DNA of 5,436 nt from Bacteroidales bacterium UBA2559 (GTDB lineage: Bacteria; Bacteroidota; Bacteroidia; Bacteroidales; Bacteroidaceae): assembly GCA_002340405.1 (NCBI GenBank), contig DDLZ01000097.1, positions 15,023 to 20,458 of the forward strand. The letters run 5' to 3'. Both the position numbers and the translations under genes were made by a program. The notes beneath the pieces are model-generated. The model was not told the DNA's origin and did not search any database. It saw nothing but the letters and a program-made list of their open reading frames with translations. Below, in pieces: positions 1-5,436 of this stretch. Within the stretch, counting starts at the first letter, position 1. Each line of letters opens with the position of its first letter.

Positions 1-1949
1 ACGCAAATGAGCTTGCCGAGCATGAACTCCACATCAATGTCTTTAAGATTGTTGCCCCGACAGCCGCGTAACGTGATACTCTGCCCGTTGCCGGCCCTGC
101 GTTTCGAATACTTTGCCGAGACCGTATCCAGTTTGCCGTTAAGATAACCGGCAGTGAGAGTATTGCTCTTCAGAAGCTGGTCGGTAGTACCCTGAAAGAC
201 CACCTCACCGCCATTCCGGCCGGCACGCGGCCCAAGGTCAATAATCCAGTCGGCTGCAAGCATCATGTCGCGGTCATGCTCCACAACAAGTATGGTGTTG
301 CCGCCGTCACGCAGTTGCTTAAGCGATTCAATAAGACGCTTGTTATCCCGCTGATGCAGCCCGATACTGGGTTCGTCAAGGATATAGAGCACATTGACCA
401 GCTTGGAGCCTATCTGCGTGGCCAGACGTATGCGCTGTTCTTCACCGCCCGAAAGCGATTCGGCGGGTCGGTTGAGCGAGAGGTAATCGAGTCCCACCTC
501 AAGCATAAAGCCGAGGCGTGTACGTATCTCCTTAAGGATTTCCGATGCAATGGCCTGCTGACGTTTGCCGAGCCTTTTCTCCACCGTACAGGTCCACTCA
601 TAGAGGTCCTGAATATCCATCGATGCCAATTCATAAATATTTTTACCATCAATGCGGAAATTCAGTGCCTCTCTGTTCAGACGGGCGCCCCGGCACTCGG
701 GACAAACCCTGGTCACGGCAAACTGGTCAACCCATTTCTGTTCGGCAGCACTCAGATCAGTCTGCTGTTGAAGGGAACGCACATATTTGACTACACCCTC
801 GTACTCCAGAAAGACCGCATCGGCTTCACTATTTATTCCGGTTATCTGCACCTTTATCCGCTCGTCGCTGCCGTTCAAAAGCTCATCAATGAAATCATTG
901 GTCATCTCTGACATGGGAGTATCAAGCGAATAGTCATATTTGTTCAACAAAGATGATATCTGCCTGAATATGAGTGTATTCTTAAACGGTCCGAGAGGAG
1001 CTATCGCACCCTTGCGGATAGAGAGCGAACGGTCCGGAAGGACCTTCTCCTCATCGACTGCCGATATATAACCCAGACCCTTGCACTTGGGACAAAATCC
1101 CTGCGGCGAGTTGAACGAGAAATTGTGCGGGGCAGGATCACGGTACGAGATACCGCTCACGGGGCACATGAGCCGCTTGCTGTAATGGCGCAGCACGCCG
1201 GGTTCCGGACGGCCCGGTATGGTCTCATCGGGCATGGAGAGAATCATCATAAGGCCGTCACCCTGCTTCATGGCCAAAGCCACGCTGCTATTCAAACGAT
1301 TGCGATATTTCTCTTCCACCGCCATCTTCTCAATGACCACCTCTATGTCGTGATTACGATAACGGTCCAGCTTCATTCCGGGTTTTACTTCACGCATTTC
1401 GCCATCTACACGTACATTCAGATAGCCCTTGCGACGGATGGTCTCAAAGAGCTCTTTGTAGTGGCCCTTACGGTTACGCACCACCGGCGCCAGAACATAT
1501 ATGCGCTGCCCTGCATAATCCCTTATAATATGCTCTATTATCTGCTCCTCGGTAAACTTCAACATTTTTTCACCCGACACATAAGAGAAGGCTTCGCCGG
1601 CACGGGCATATAAGAGACGCAGATAGTCATAGACCTCGGTGACCGTGCCGACAGTGGAGCGAGGGTTGCGGTTGGTGGTCTTCTGCTCTATCGCGATGAC
1701 AGGACTAAGGCCGGTTATGTGGTCCACATCGGGACGTTGCAGATTGCCCAGGAAGTTGCGGGCATAGGAGGAGAAAGTCTCTATATAACGTCTCTGACCC
1801 TCGGCATAAATAGTGTCAAACGCCAGTGAAGATTTACCGCTCCCGCTCAGTCCGGTGATCACCGTGAGTGACCTATGCGGGATCTTCACATCAATGTTCT
1901 TCAGGTTATTCGCCCTGGCGCCTATAACAACTATATTTGATTTGTCCAT
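1..1949 (-). CDS. uvrA: UvrA, excinuclease ABC subunit A (partial, C-terminal end outside window)
   Basis: UvrA is the cytoplasmic ATPase that finds bulky DNA lesions and loads UvrB at the start of nucleotide excision repair. I translated the minus strand from ATG at 1949 to the window edge: 649 codons with no stop or frameshift. Visible in order: Walker A GLSGSGKS (residues 33-40); the UvrA-typical AEGQRRYIETFSSYARNFLG and RNPRSTVGTVTE stretches; a UvrB-binding region (about 120-250); a zinc module with C262, C286 and C289; CPEC at 416-419; ABC signature LSGGEEQ (499-505); Walker B ILDEPSIGLH with D525/E526; and the switch motif VVEHD. The visible part ends at GNNLKDIDVEFMLGKLICV, directly before the expected second Walker A, so about 290 residues are missing. 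The ATG is the only sensible start: in-frame codons upstream contain no start before a stop near 1986-1988. It lies 7 bases after the preceding stop with no clear Shine-Dalgarno, suggesting cotranscription and possibly coupled translation. Oddity: the first zinc module reads CPVS rather than CPxC. The family call is certain. Confidence 0.97.
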   Translation of the reverse strand, partial: MDKSNIVVIGARANNLKNIDVKIPHRSLTVITGLSGSGKSSLAFDTIYAEGQRRYIETFSSYARNFLGNLQRPDVDHITGLSPVIAIEQKTTNRNPRSTVGTVTEVYDYLRLLYARAGEAFSYVSGEKMLKFTEEQIIEHIIRDYAGQRIYVLAPVVRNRKGHYKELFETIRRKGYLNVRVDGEMREVKPGMKLDRYRNHDIEVVIEKMAVEEKYRNRLNSSVALAMKQGDGLMMILSMPDETIPGRPEPGVLRHYSKRLMCPVSGISYRDPAPHNFSFNSPQGFCPKCKGLGYISAVDEEKVLPDRSLSIRKGAIAPLGPFKNTLIFRQISSLLNKYDYSLDTPMSEMTNDFIDELLNGSDERIKVQITGINSEADAVFLEYEGVVKYVRSLQQQTDLSAAEQKWVDQFAVTRVCPECRGARLNREALNFRIDGKNIYELASMDIQDLYEWTCTVEKRLGKRQQAIASEILKEIRTRLGFMLEVGLDYLSLNRPAESLSGGEEQRIRLATQIGSKLVNVLYILDEPSIGLHQRDNKRLIESLKQLRDGGNTILVVEHDRDMMLAADWIIDLGPRAGRNGGEVVFQGTTDQLLKSNTLTAGYLNGKLDTVSAKYSKRRAGNGQSITLRGCRGNNLKDIDVEFMLGKLIC

Positions 1950-1956
1950 AGGCCGA

Positions 1957-2748
1957 TCACTGAATTCCGGTACCTGTAAGCACGTTTATATCGGATTTTC
2001 TTTCGTATTTTTTCCCACCTGCGCCCACTGCCCTGACGTTGATGAAATAGACACCGTCAGCCACAACCCGTCCGTTATGTTTGCCGTCCCAAATTTTTAT
2101 AAGGAAACCGCCGTCGGCATCGCGCGTAGCCTCATCCTCGGGTGTCATAATGTCATTTACCCTGCCTGAAATATTCTTTATGACCTGTCCCCAGCGATTG
2201 AAGATTGTAATTTCCACGCTCACTATCGAACGCAAATAGATTTTGTAATCGTCATTGATCCCGTCATTATTCGGGGAAAAAGCATTGTAAAGATTAATCC
2301 TGGAATCGTCAACAACAAATGACATAGGAGCAATCTCATATCCGAGAATAGTGTTGATTGAGTCCCTGTCCCTGTATGACCACGAAAAAATCACCTGAAA
2401 ACTACCATGGTCGGTAATCTCATATTCGGTATTACTCTCCTGACGTTTCAGATAGTTGTCACTCTTTAAAGTTTCGCCGTCCTGATAGGATCTTATAAGC
2501 TGCCACTCGGGAAAAAGGATATACTCACGACCGTCATCCGATGTTATAGACGAGCTTAACTGCACCCTTAAAGGTACTGTGAACGATTCGGTGCCCGAAT
2601 CACCCGGCTTCAGACAGACGGTATCACCCGAAACTGTTATCAGTGTAGCCATAACATCGGGCCGGGGCACACCGGCAAGAGAGTAAGTGAACGTTGCCAG
2701 CGTCACTAGAATAGACAAAAGTCCAAATCTGTTTCCGTTATTATCCAT
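1957..2748 (-). CDS. Small secreted protein with C-terminal T9SS type B (CHU_C / gliding-motility-associated) sorting domain
   Basis: A 263-residue protein. It begins with a signal peptide (hydrophobic core about 10-25, likely cleavage after SLA at 23-25), so it enters the periplasm by Sec. Residues about 152-257 form a domain of the CHU_C class: FSPNNDGINDDYKI (157-170), IFNRWGQVI (182-190), WDGKHNGRVVADGVYFI (220-236) and a closing KSDINVL strand. In the Bacteroidota such type B domains direct export across the outer membrane by the type IX secretion system. The remaining mature passenger, about 26-150, is only ~125 residues, looks beta-rich and matches no family I recognise, so its role at the cell surface is unknown. 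An insert of about 29 residues, partly acidic, sits between WGQVI and WDG, where the usual linker is about ten. The gene is first in a likely operon with uvrA. Its ATG is preceded by a weak purine tract (AAAAGAG) and lies about 31 bases from a -7-like promoter box. Confidence 0.9.
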   Translation of the reverse strand: MDNNGNRFGLLSILVTLATFTYSLAGVPRPDVMATLITVSGDTVCLKPGDSGTESFTVPLRVQLSSSITSDDGREYILFPEWQLIRSYQDGETLKSDNYLKRQESNTEYEITDHGSFQVIFSWSYRDRDSINTILGYEIAPMSFVVDDSRINLYNAFSPNNDGINDDYKIYLRSIVSVEITIFNRWGQVIKNISGRVNDIMTPEDEATRDADGGFLIKIWDGKHNGRVVADGVYFINVRAVGAGGKKYERKSDINVLTGTGIQ

Positions 2749-2779
2749 ACTCTTTTCTGATAACTAAGATTTCAAAATG

Positions 2780-2787
2780 CAAAAATA
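2780..2787 (-). promoter_or_regulatory. Putative Bacteroidota -7 promoter box for the T9SS-cargo/uvrA operon
   Basis: Read on the minus strand this is TATTTTTG, an exact match to the Bacteroidota primary-sigma -7 consensus TAnnTTTG. It lies about 31 bases upstream of the ATG at 2748 and would give a 5' leader of roughly 25 bases. No TTTG-type -33 element is present at the usual 19-21 base spacing (the site near 2807-2812 reads GAAT/GGAA/TGGA on this strand), so the promoter may be weak or need an activator. Inferred from consensus only. Confidence 0.55.
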
Positions 2788-2832
2788 CTGAAAACATTAA
2801 CACATGATTCCACCTTAATGAACCCTTTTTTG

Positions 2833-2840
2833 TATTTTTG
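2833..2840 (+). promoter_or_regulatory. Putative Bacteroidota -7 promoter box for the LysM/barrel operon
   Basis: TATTTTTG matches the Bacteroidota -7 consensus TAnnTTTG exactly and lies 24 bases before the ATG at 2865, implying a short 5' leader of about 20 bases. A convincing -33 TTTG is not seen at 19-21 bases upstream (TTCC at 2808-2811). Its position also helps choose the start of the downstream gene: the in-frame TTG at 2838 falls inside this box and so probably is not transcribed. Confidence 0.6.
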
Positions 2841-2848
2841 CCAATCAA

Positions 2849-2853
2849 AAGGA
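2849..2853 (+). promoter_or_regulatory. Likely ribosome binding site of the LysM-protein gene
   Basis: AAGGA lies 11 bases before the ATG at 2865, slightly long but usable spacing. It supports the ATG at 2865 over the in-frame TTG at 2838, which lies upstream of this site. Confidence 0.5.
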
Positions 2854-2864
2854 AACAGACTAAA

Positions 2865-4745
2865 ATGACAAATCATCTGAAATCAGTAATACTGACCGTT
2901 ATTCTGCTTGCAGGGATTCCTTCAACCGACGCATTACCTCAGGATTCACAATACTTTCTACATACAGTAACGCAAGGACAGGGACTTTATTCTATTTCGA
3001 GAATGTATGGAGTCTCCGAAGAGGATATAATAAAGGCTAATCCGGGAAGCGAGACCGTTATCCGTATAGGAGAGGAACTGCGTATTCCGCGTAGTCAAAA
3101 AATCAAATTCCATACAATTGAAAAGGGTGAGACTCTCTACAGACTTTCAGTCGAGAATAACGTATCGGTAAAAGAGATAATGGATGCAAATCCGGGACTG
3201 TCGGCGGAGAACTTCAAAATAGGACAGGTCATCATTATACCCGCTCCTACCGGATCTGACCCATTGACTGCTACTATCGAAACCGCAGGTCAGGAACTTC
3301 CCGAAGAGATTGCCAAAGCAACGGAATCGCTAACCACAGATGATGCCCCGTACAAAACCATACACCCGGTCAAACGTCGCGAAACGATATACCGTATCAG
3401 CAGGACATACGGCATCTCGGAGGAGGAGTTTTTGCAGGCCAACCCAAAGTATCGTAATTCCAGATTACGTAACGGCGATGAGGTGATAATACCCTTCTCC
3501 GCACAGGAACTGGCAGAGCGTGAAAAAGAGCGTATGCAGGCTGAGATAACGCTTGAATCGATAGCCGACAGTACGCTTTTCATGCTTCACGATCTAAAAA
3601 AGCGGCATGAACCCGGCACAGTAAATGCTGCTCTTATACTGCCGCTCTCACTGTCGGATTCATCCTCAGTGGAACAGATGATGATGGTCGAATTCTGTCA
3701 GGGAGTGTTTTTAGGAATAGAAAAACTTAAAAACGAAAACATATCGGTCAACCTGAAGATCATAGACTCCGGCACACCTAAAACCACCCGCACTAGTTCT
3801 ATTTTTTCCGGAATAGAGGATGCCGATCTGGTCATATTCGGGTCCAAAGAGTCTGATCAGATAGCCACAGCATCAACCTGGTCCACTGAAAACGGAACAC
3901 CCCTAGTGCTTCCATTCAACACAAACGCCGATTATGTCTTTACAAATCCCCATGTTTTTCAGCTTAACACACCCCAGTCATATATTTATCAGGAGGTGTA
4001 CAACCATTTCTTTCGTGTTTTCAATAGACCGAAAATCTTTATGATAGATGCCGGAGATAACTCACAAAAAGAGTTTATGGCAGGATTCCGTCAGGCTGCC
4101 AATGAGAGGAATATTCCATTTGAAACCATATTACTGGACAGCATCCACGAGGATATCAGCAGGAGTAAATATAAGGACAGTGAGGATGAAAATGTTAAAC
4201 AAATTGATGAGAAAATAATGGAATTGCTCAGTCTCGACCGTCAAAACATATTTATCATAAATTCAAAGGAATCCGCACCTTTGGCTTCATTCCTTCCTGT
4301 TTTGCAACTGATTAGCAGAAACAAACAAGAGGGAATGGAAACCTATCTGTTCGGCTATCCGGAATACCAGACATACGCCGTTGACCATCTCGATGAGATG
4401 TATGAAGTTGATACCTGGTTCTACAGCTGGTTCTACACCAATAATATGCTTCGGGAATCAGTTGATTTCGGTGCCTCTTTCCGGCGGGCATTCAGTCGGC
4501 AGATGATGATAAGCTATCCCAGTTACGCTTCGTACGGTTTTGACACCTCATACTATTTTCTGAAAGGCATATCATTATATGGCGATGAATTCGAAAACAA
4601 TCTTCATGCCATACAGACAAATCCCGTACAGATGGGATTCAAATTCGAACGGGTGAACAATTGGGGAGGTTTTATTAACAGGAAAGTATTTTTCATACAT
4701 CTCTCCAATCAGTATAAGGTAGAAAAAATAGATTTTGATCAATGA
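2865..4745 (+). CDS. Periplasmic protein with three LysM domains and a type I periplasmic-binding-protein fold
   Basis: A 626-residue protein starting at ATG 2865. This start gives a clean signal peptide (NHLK then VILTVILLAGIP, cleavage probably after TDA at 21-23), whereas an in-frame TTG 27 bases upstream lies within the putative promoter. There is no lipobox cysteine, so it should be soluble in the periplasm. Three LysM domains follow, about 30-75 (HTVTQGQGLYSISRMYGV), 81-126 (HTIEKGETLYRLSVENNV) and 163-210 (HPVKRRETIYRISRTYGI), each with the usual ANP/IP pattern. LysM domains bind the GlcNAc backbone of peptidoglycan. A charged, probably helical linker (about 213-235) leads to a C-terminal domain (about 253-625) resembling Peripla_BP_6 / type I ABC substrate-binding folds: NAALILPLSL, QGVFLGIEKLK, DLVIFGSKES and a YASYGFDTSYYFLKG segment. 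Automated annotation would call such a protein an amino-acid ABC transporter component, but no permease or ATPase is nearby. An LpoA-like role in regulating wall synthesis is possible but inferred. Its stop overlaps the next start by ATGA. Confidence 0.9.
   Translation: MTNHLKSVILTVILLAGIPSTDALPQDSQYFLHTVTQGQGLYSISRMYGVSEEDIIKANPGSETVIRIGEELRIPRSQKIKFHTIEKGETLYRLSVENNVSVKEIMDANPGLSAENFKIGQVIIIPAPTGSDPLTATIETAGQELPEEIAKATESLTTDDAPYKTIHPVKRRETIYRISRTYGISEEEFLQANPKYRNSRLRNGDEVIIPFSAQELAEREKERMQAEITLESIADSTLFMLHDLKKRHEPGTVNAALILPLSLSDSSSVEQMMMVEFCQGVFLGIEKLKNENISVNLKIIDSGTPKTTRTSSIFSGIEDADLVIFGSKESDQIATASTWSTENGTPLVLPFNTNADYVFTNPHVFQLNTPQSYIYQEVYNHFFRVFNRPKIFMIDAGDNSQKEFMAGFRQAANERNIPFETILLDSIHEDISRSKYKDSEDENVKQIDEKIMELLSLDRQNIFIINSKESAPLASFLPVLQLISRNKQEGMETYLFGYPEYQTYAVDHLDEMYEVDTWFYSWFYTNNMLRESVDFGASFRRAFSRQMMISYPSYASYGFDTSYYFLKGISLYGDEFENNLHAIQTNPVQMGFKFERVNNWGGFINRKVFFIHLSNQYKVEKIDFDQ
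4742..4745 (+). other. ATGA stop/start overlap coupling the LysM-protein and barrel genes
   Basis: The barrel gene's ATG and the TGA of the preceding gene share the four bases ATGA. The nearest AAGG is about 22 bases upstream, too far for a normal ribosome binding site. Translation of the second gene therefore likely depends on ribosomes ending the first, which argues for linked stoichiometry and function. Confidence 0.8.
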
Positions 4746-5434
4746 AAAGATCATTGCTTGTAATATCTCTGTTTCTGCTTACAACTTTGCCGTCGAAGGC
4801 ACAGGTAGGCGATTCACGCAATCTCTTTTCCATAGGATTTAACGGAGGATTGGGTACAAGCAGCGTATCATTTATACCGACCATTAAACAGGATATCAGC
4901 CTTGGCCCCACGGCAGGCTTAACCATTAGACATATATCGGAAAAATATTTCTTCCTTATATGCGGACTTCAATTGGAATGTAACTATGCGACACGCGGAT
5001 GGACCGAACTTATTGACGATGGTTCGGGAAATGAATATACCCGACATCTGAATTACGTTGAAGTGCCTTTTTATGCACACCTGGGTTTTGGACGTGAATA
5101 TCGGGGGTTCCAGGGATATCTGAATCTGGGTCCACAGGTCTCATATCTTATAAATGAAATCCAGAAAAAAGGCGGACGTGAACCCTGGGATTCGTCAAAT
5201 CGCCCTAACAGAGTGATCTATCATTACAACCGCCCCATAGAGAACAAGCTGGATTACGGCATTTCAGCCGGTCTTGGAGTTGAGCTGCGTACGGGAATAG
5301 GAGCTTTCGGACTTGAAGGACGTTACTATTTCGGACTCGGTAATATTTACAATATCACCAAAAGCGACTATTTCGCACGTTGCGCAAACAGTACAATCTC
5401 TGTTCGCGCAACATATCTTATCAGTATAAAATAG
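4742..5434 (+). CDS. Outer-membrane beta-barrel protein, PorT-like / OMP_b-brl_2 type
   Basis: A 230-residue protein, complete in the window (TAG at 5432-5434). The signal peptide is clear: MKRS, then VISLFLLTTLP, with cleavage after SKA (18-20). The mature chain alternates short amphipathic strands and loops typical of a small outer-membrane barrel: FSIGFNGGLGTS, GPTAGLTIRHI, YVEVPFYAHLGFG, FQGYLNLGPQVSYLI, DYGISAGLGVELRT, FGLEGRYYFGLGNI and a last strand ISVRATYLISIK. The xVEVPF...GPQVSYL pattern is characteristic of the family annotated as PorT/OMP_b-brl_2 in Bacteroidota. That label is broad. True PorT is a T9SS component of similar length, but I see no PorT-specific feature, so I do not assign that symbol. 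The final residue is lysine rather than the aromatic residue common at barrel ends. It overlaps the LysM-protein gene by ATGA and probably acts with it. Only two bases follow the stop, so any terminator lies outside the window. Confidence 0.87.
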   Translation: MKRSLLVISLFLLTTLPSKAQVGDSRNLFSIGFNGGLGTSSVSFIPTIKQDISLGPTAGLTIRHISEKYFFLICGLQLECNYATRGWTELIDDGSGNEYTRHLNYVEVPFYAHLGFGREYRGFQGYLNLGPQVSYLINEIQKKGGREPWDSSNRPNRVIYHYNRPIENKLDYGISAGLGVELRTGIGAFGLEGRYYFGLGNIYNITKSDYFARCANSTISVRATYLISIK

Positions 5435-5436
5435 GT

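Larger units (their letters stand above)
2779..2841. repeat. Inverted pair of GTATTTTTGC boxes flanking the divergent promoter region
   Basis: The ten bases GTATTTTTGC occur on the plus strand at 2832-2841 and, as their exact reverse complement, at 2779-2788. The arms point outward with the axis of symmetry at about 2810. Each arm contains one of the two putative -7 boxes, so the repeat may just reflect two similar core promoters. The extra shared bases on both sides (G before, C after) leave room for a common binding site. Confidence 0.6.

Noticed and set aside
276..911. Plus-strand reading frame of 211 codons inside uvrA
   Set aside because: It lies wholly opposite the unbroken uvrA frame, which carries the signature and zinc motifs; its product shows no recognisable domain or signal.
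1125..1613. Plus-strand reading frame of 162 codons inside uvrA
   Set aside because: Antisense to conserved UvrA sequence (UvrB-binding region and zinc module); histidine-rich, low-meaning translation typical of a shadow frame.
1813..2169. Plus-strand frame spanning the uvrA start and the end of the T9SS-cargo gene
   Set aside because: It crosses two well-supported genes on the other strand, including the first Walker A region, and has no ribosome binding site or family resemblance.
2749..2864. Small RNA, riboswitch or attachment site in the intergenic gap
   Set aside because: The 116 bases are AT-rich with the two -7 boxes; I see no stable hairpin, U-tract terminator, tRNA-like sequence or direct repeats.
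3290..3583. Minus-strand frame inside the LysM-protein gene
   Set aside because: Antisense to the third LysM domain and linker; serine-rich composition is the expected mirror of the coding strand.
2865..4745. Calling the LysM protein an amino-acid ABC transporter substrate-binding protein
   Set aside because: The fold resemblance is real, but three LysM domains, no lipobox and no permease or ATPase genes nearby make a transport role unlikely.
4693..4926. Minus-strand frame over the junction of the LysM and barrel genes
   Set aside because: Covers the ATGA overlap and the barrel signal peptide on the opposite strand; no independent support.

Overview
The window looks like chromosomal DNA from a member of the Bacteroidota, most likely Bacteroidales. 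Three signs support this. One gene carries a C-terminal domain of the CHU_C / type IX secretion (T9SS) type B class. Another encodes a PorT-like outer-membrane barrel. Both strands of the only sizeable intergenic gap carry a TATTTTTG box that fits the Bacteroidota -7 consensus TAnnTTTG, while classical Shine-Dalgarno sequences are weak or absent. I cannot name a genus from the sequence alone.

Layout. The left half (1-2748) is read on the minus strand as two genes in tandem. First comes a small secreted protein with a T9SS type B sorting domain (2748 down to 1957). After a 7-base gap follows uvrA, encoding the excinuclease ABC damage-recognition ATPase (1949 down to the window edge). uvrA is cut off by the window just before its second Walker A motif, so about 649 of an expected ~940 residues are visible. 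The right half (2865-5434) is read on the plus strand as two genes joined by an ATGA stop/start overlap. One is a periplasmic protein with three LysM domains and a type I periplasmic-binding-protein fold. The other is a 230-residue outer-membrane beta-barrel protein of the PorT/OMP_b-brl_2 type. The two transcription units diverge from a 116-base intergenic region (2749-2864) that holds two back-to-back putative promoters.

How the genes fit together. Three of the four products appear to be envelope proteins: a T9SS-exported surface protein, a peptidoglycan-binding periplasmic protein and an outer-membrane barrel. uvrA appears to be a housekeeping gene sharing a transcript with the surface protein. 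The LysM/binding-fold plus barrel pair is the least understood part. Its architecture suggests a link between cell wall and outer membrane, perhaps analogous to LpoA-type activators of peptidoglycan synthesis, but that role is inference. There are no RNA genes, mobile elements, CRISPR arrays or other signs of recent transfer, and the window reads as ordinary core genome with one poorly characterised envelope locus.
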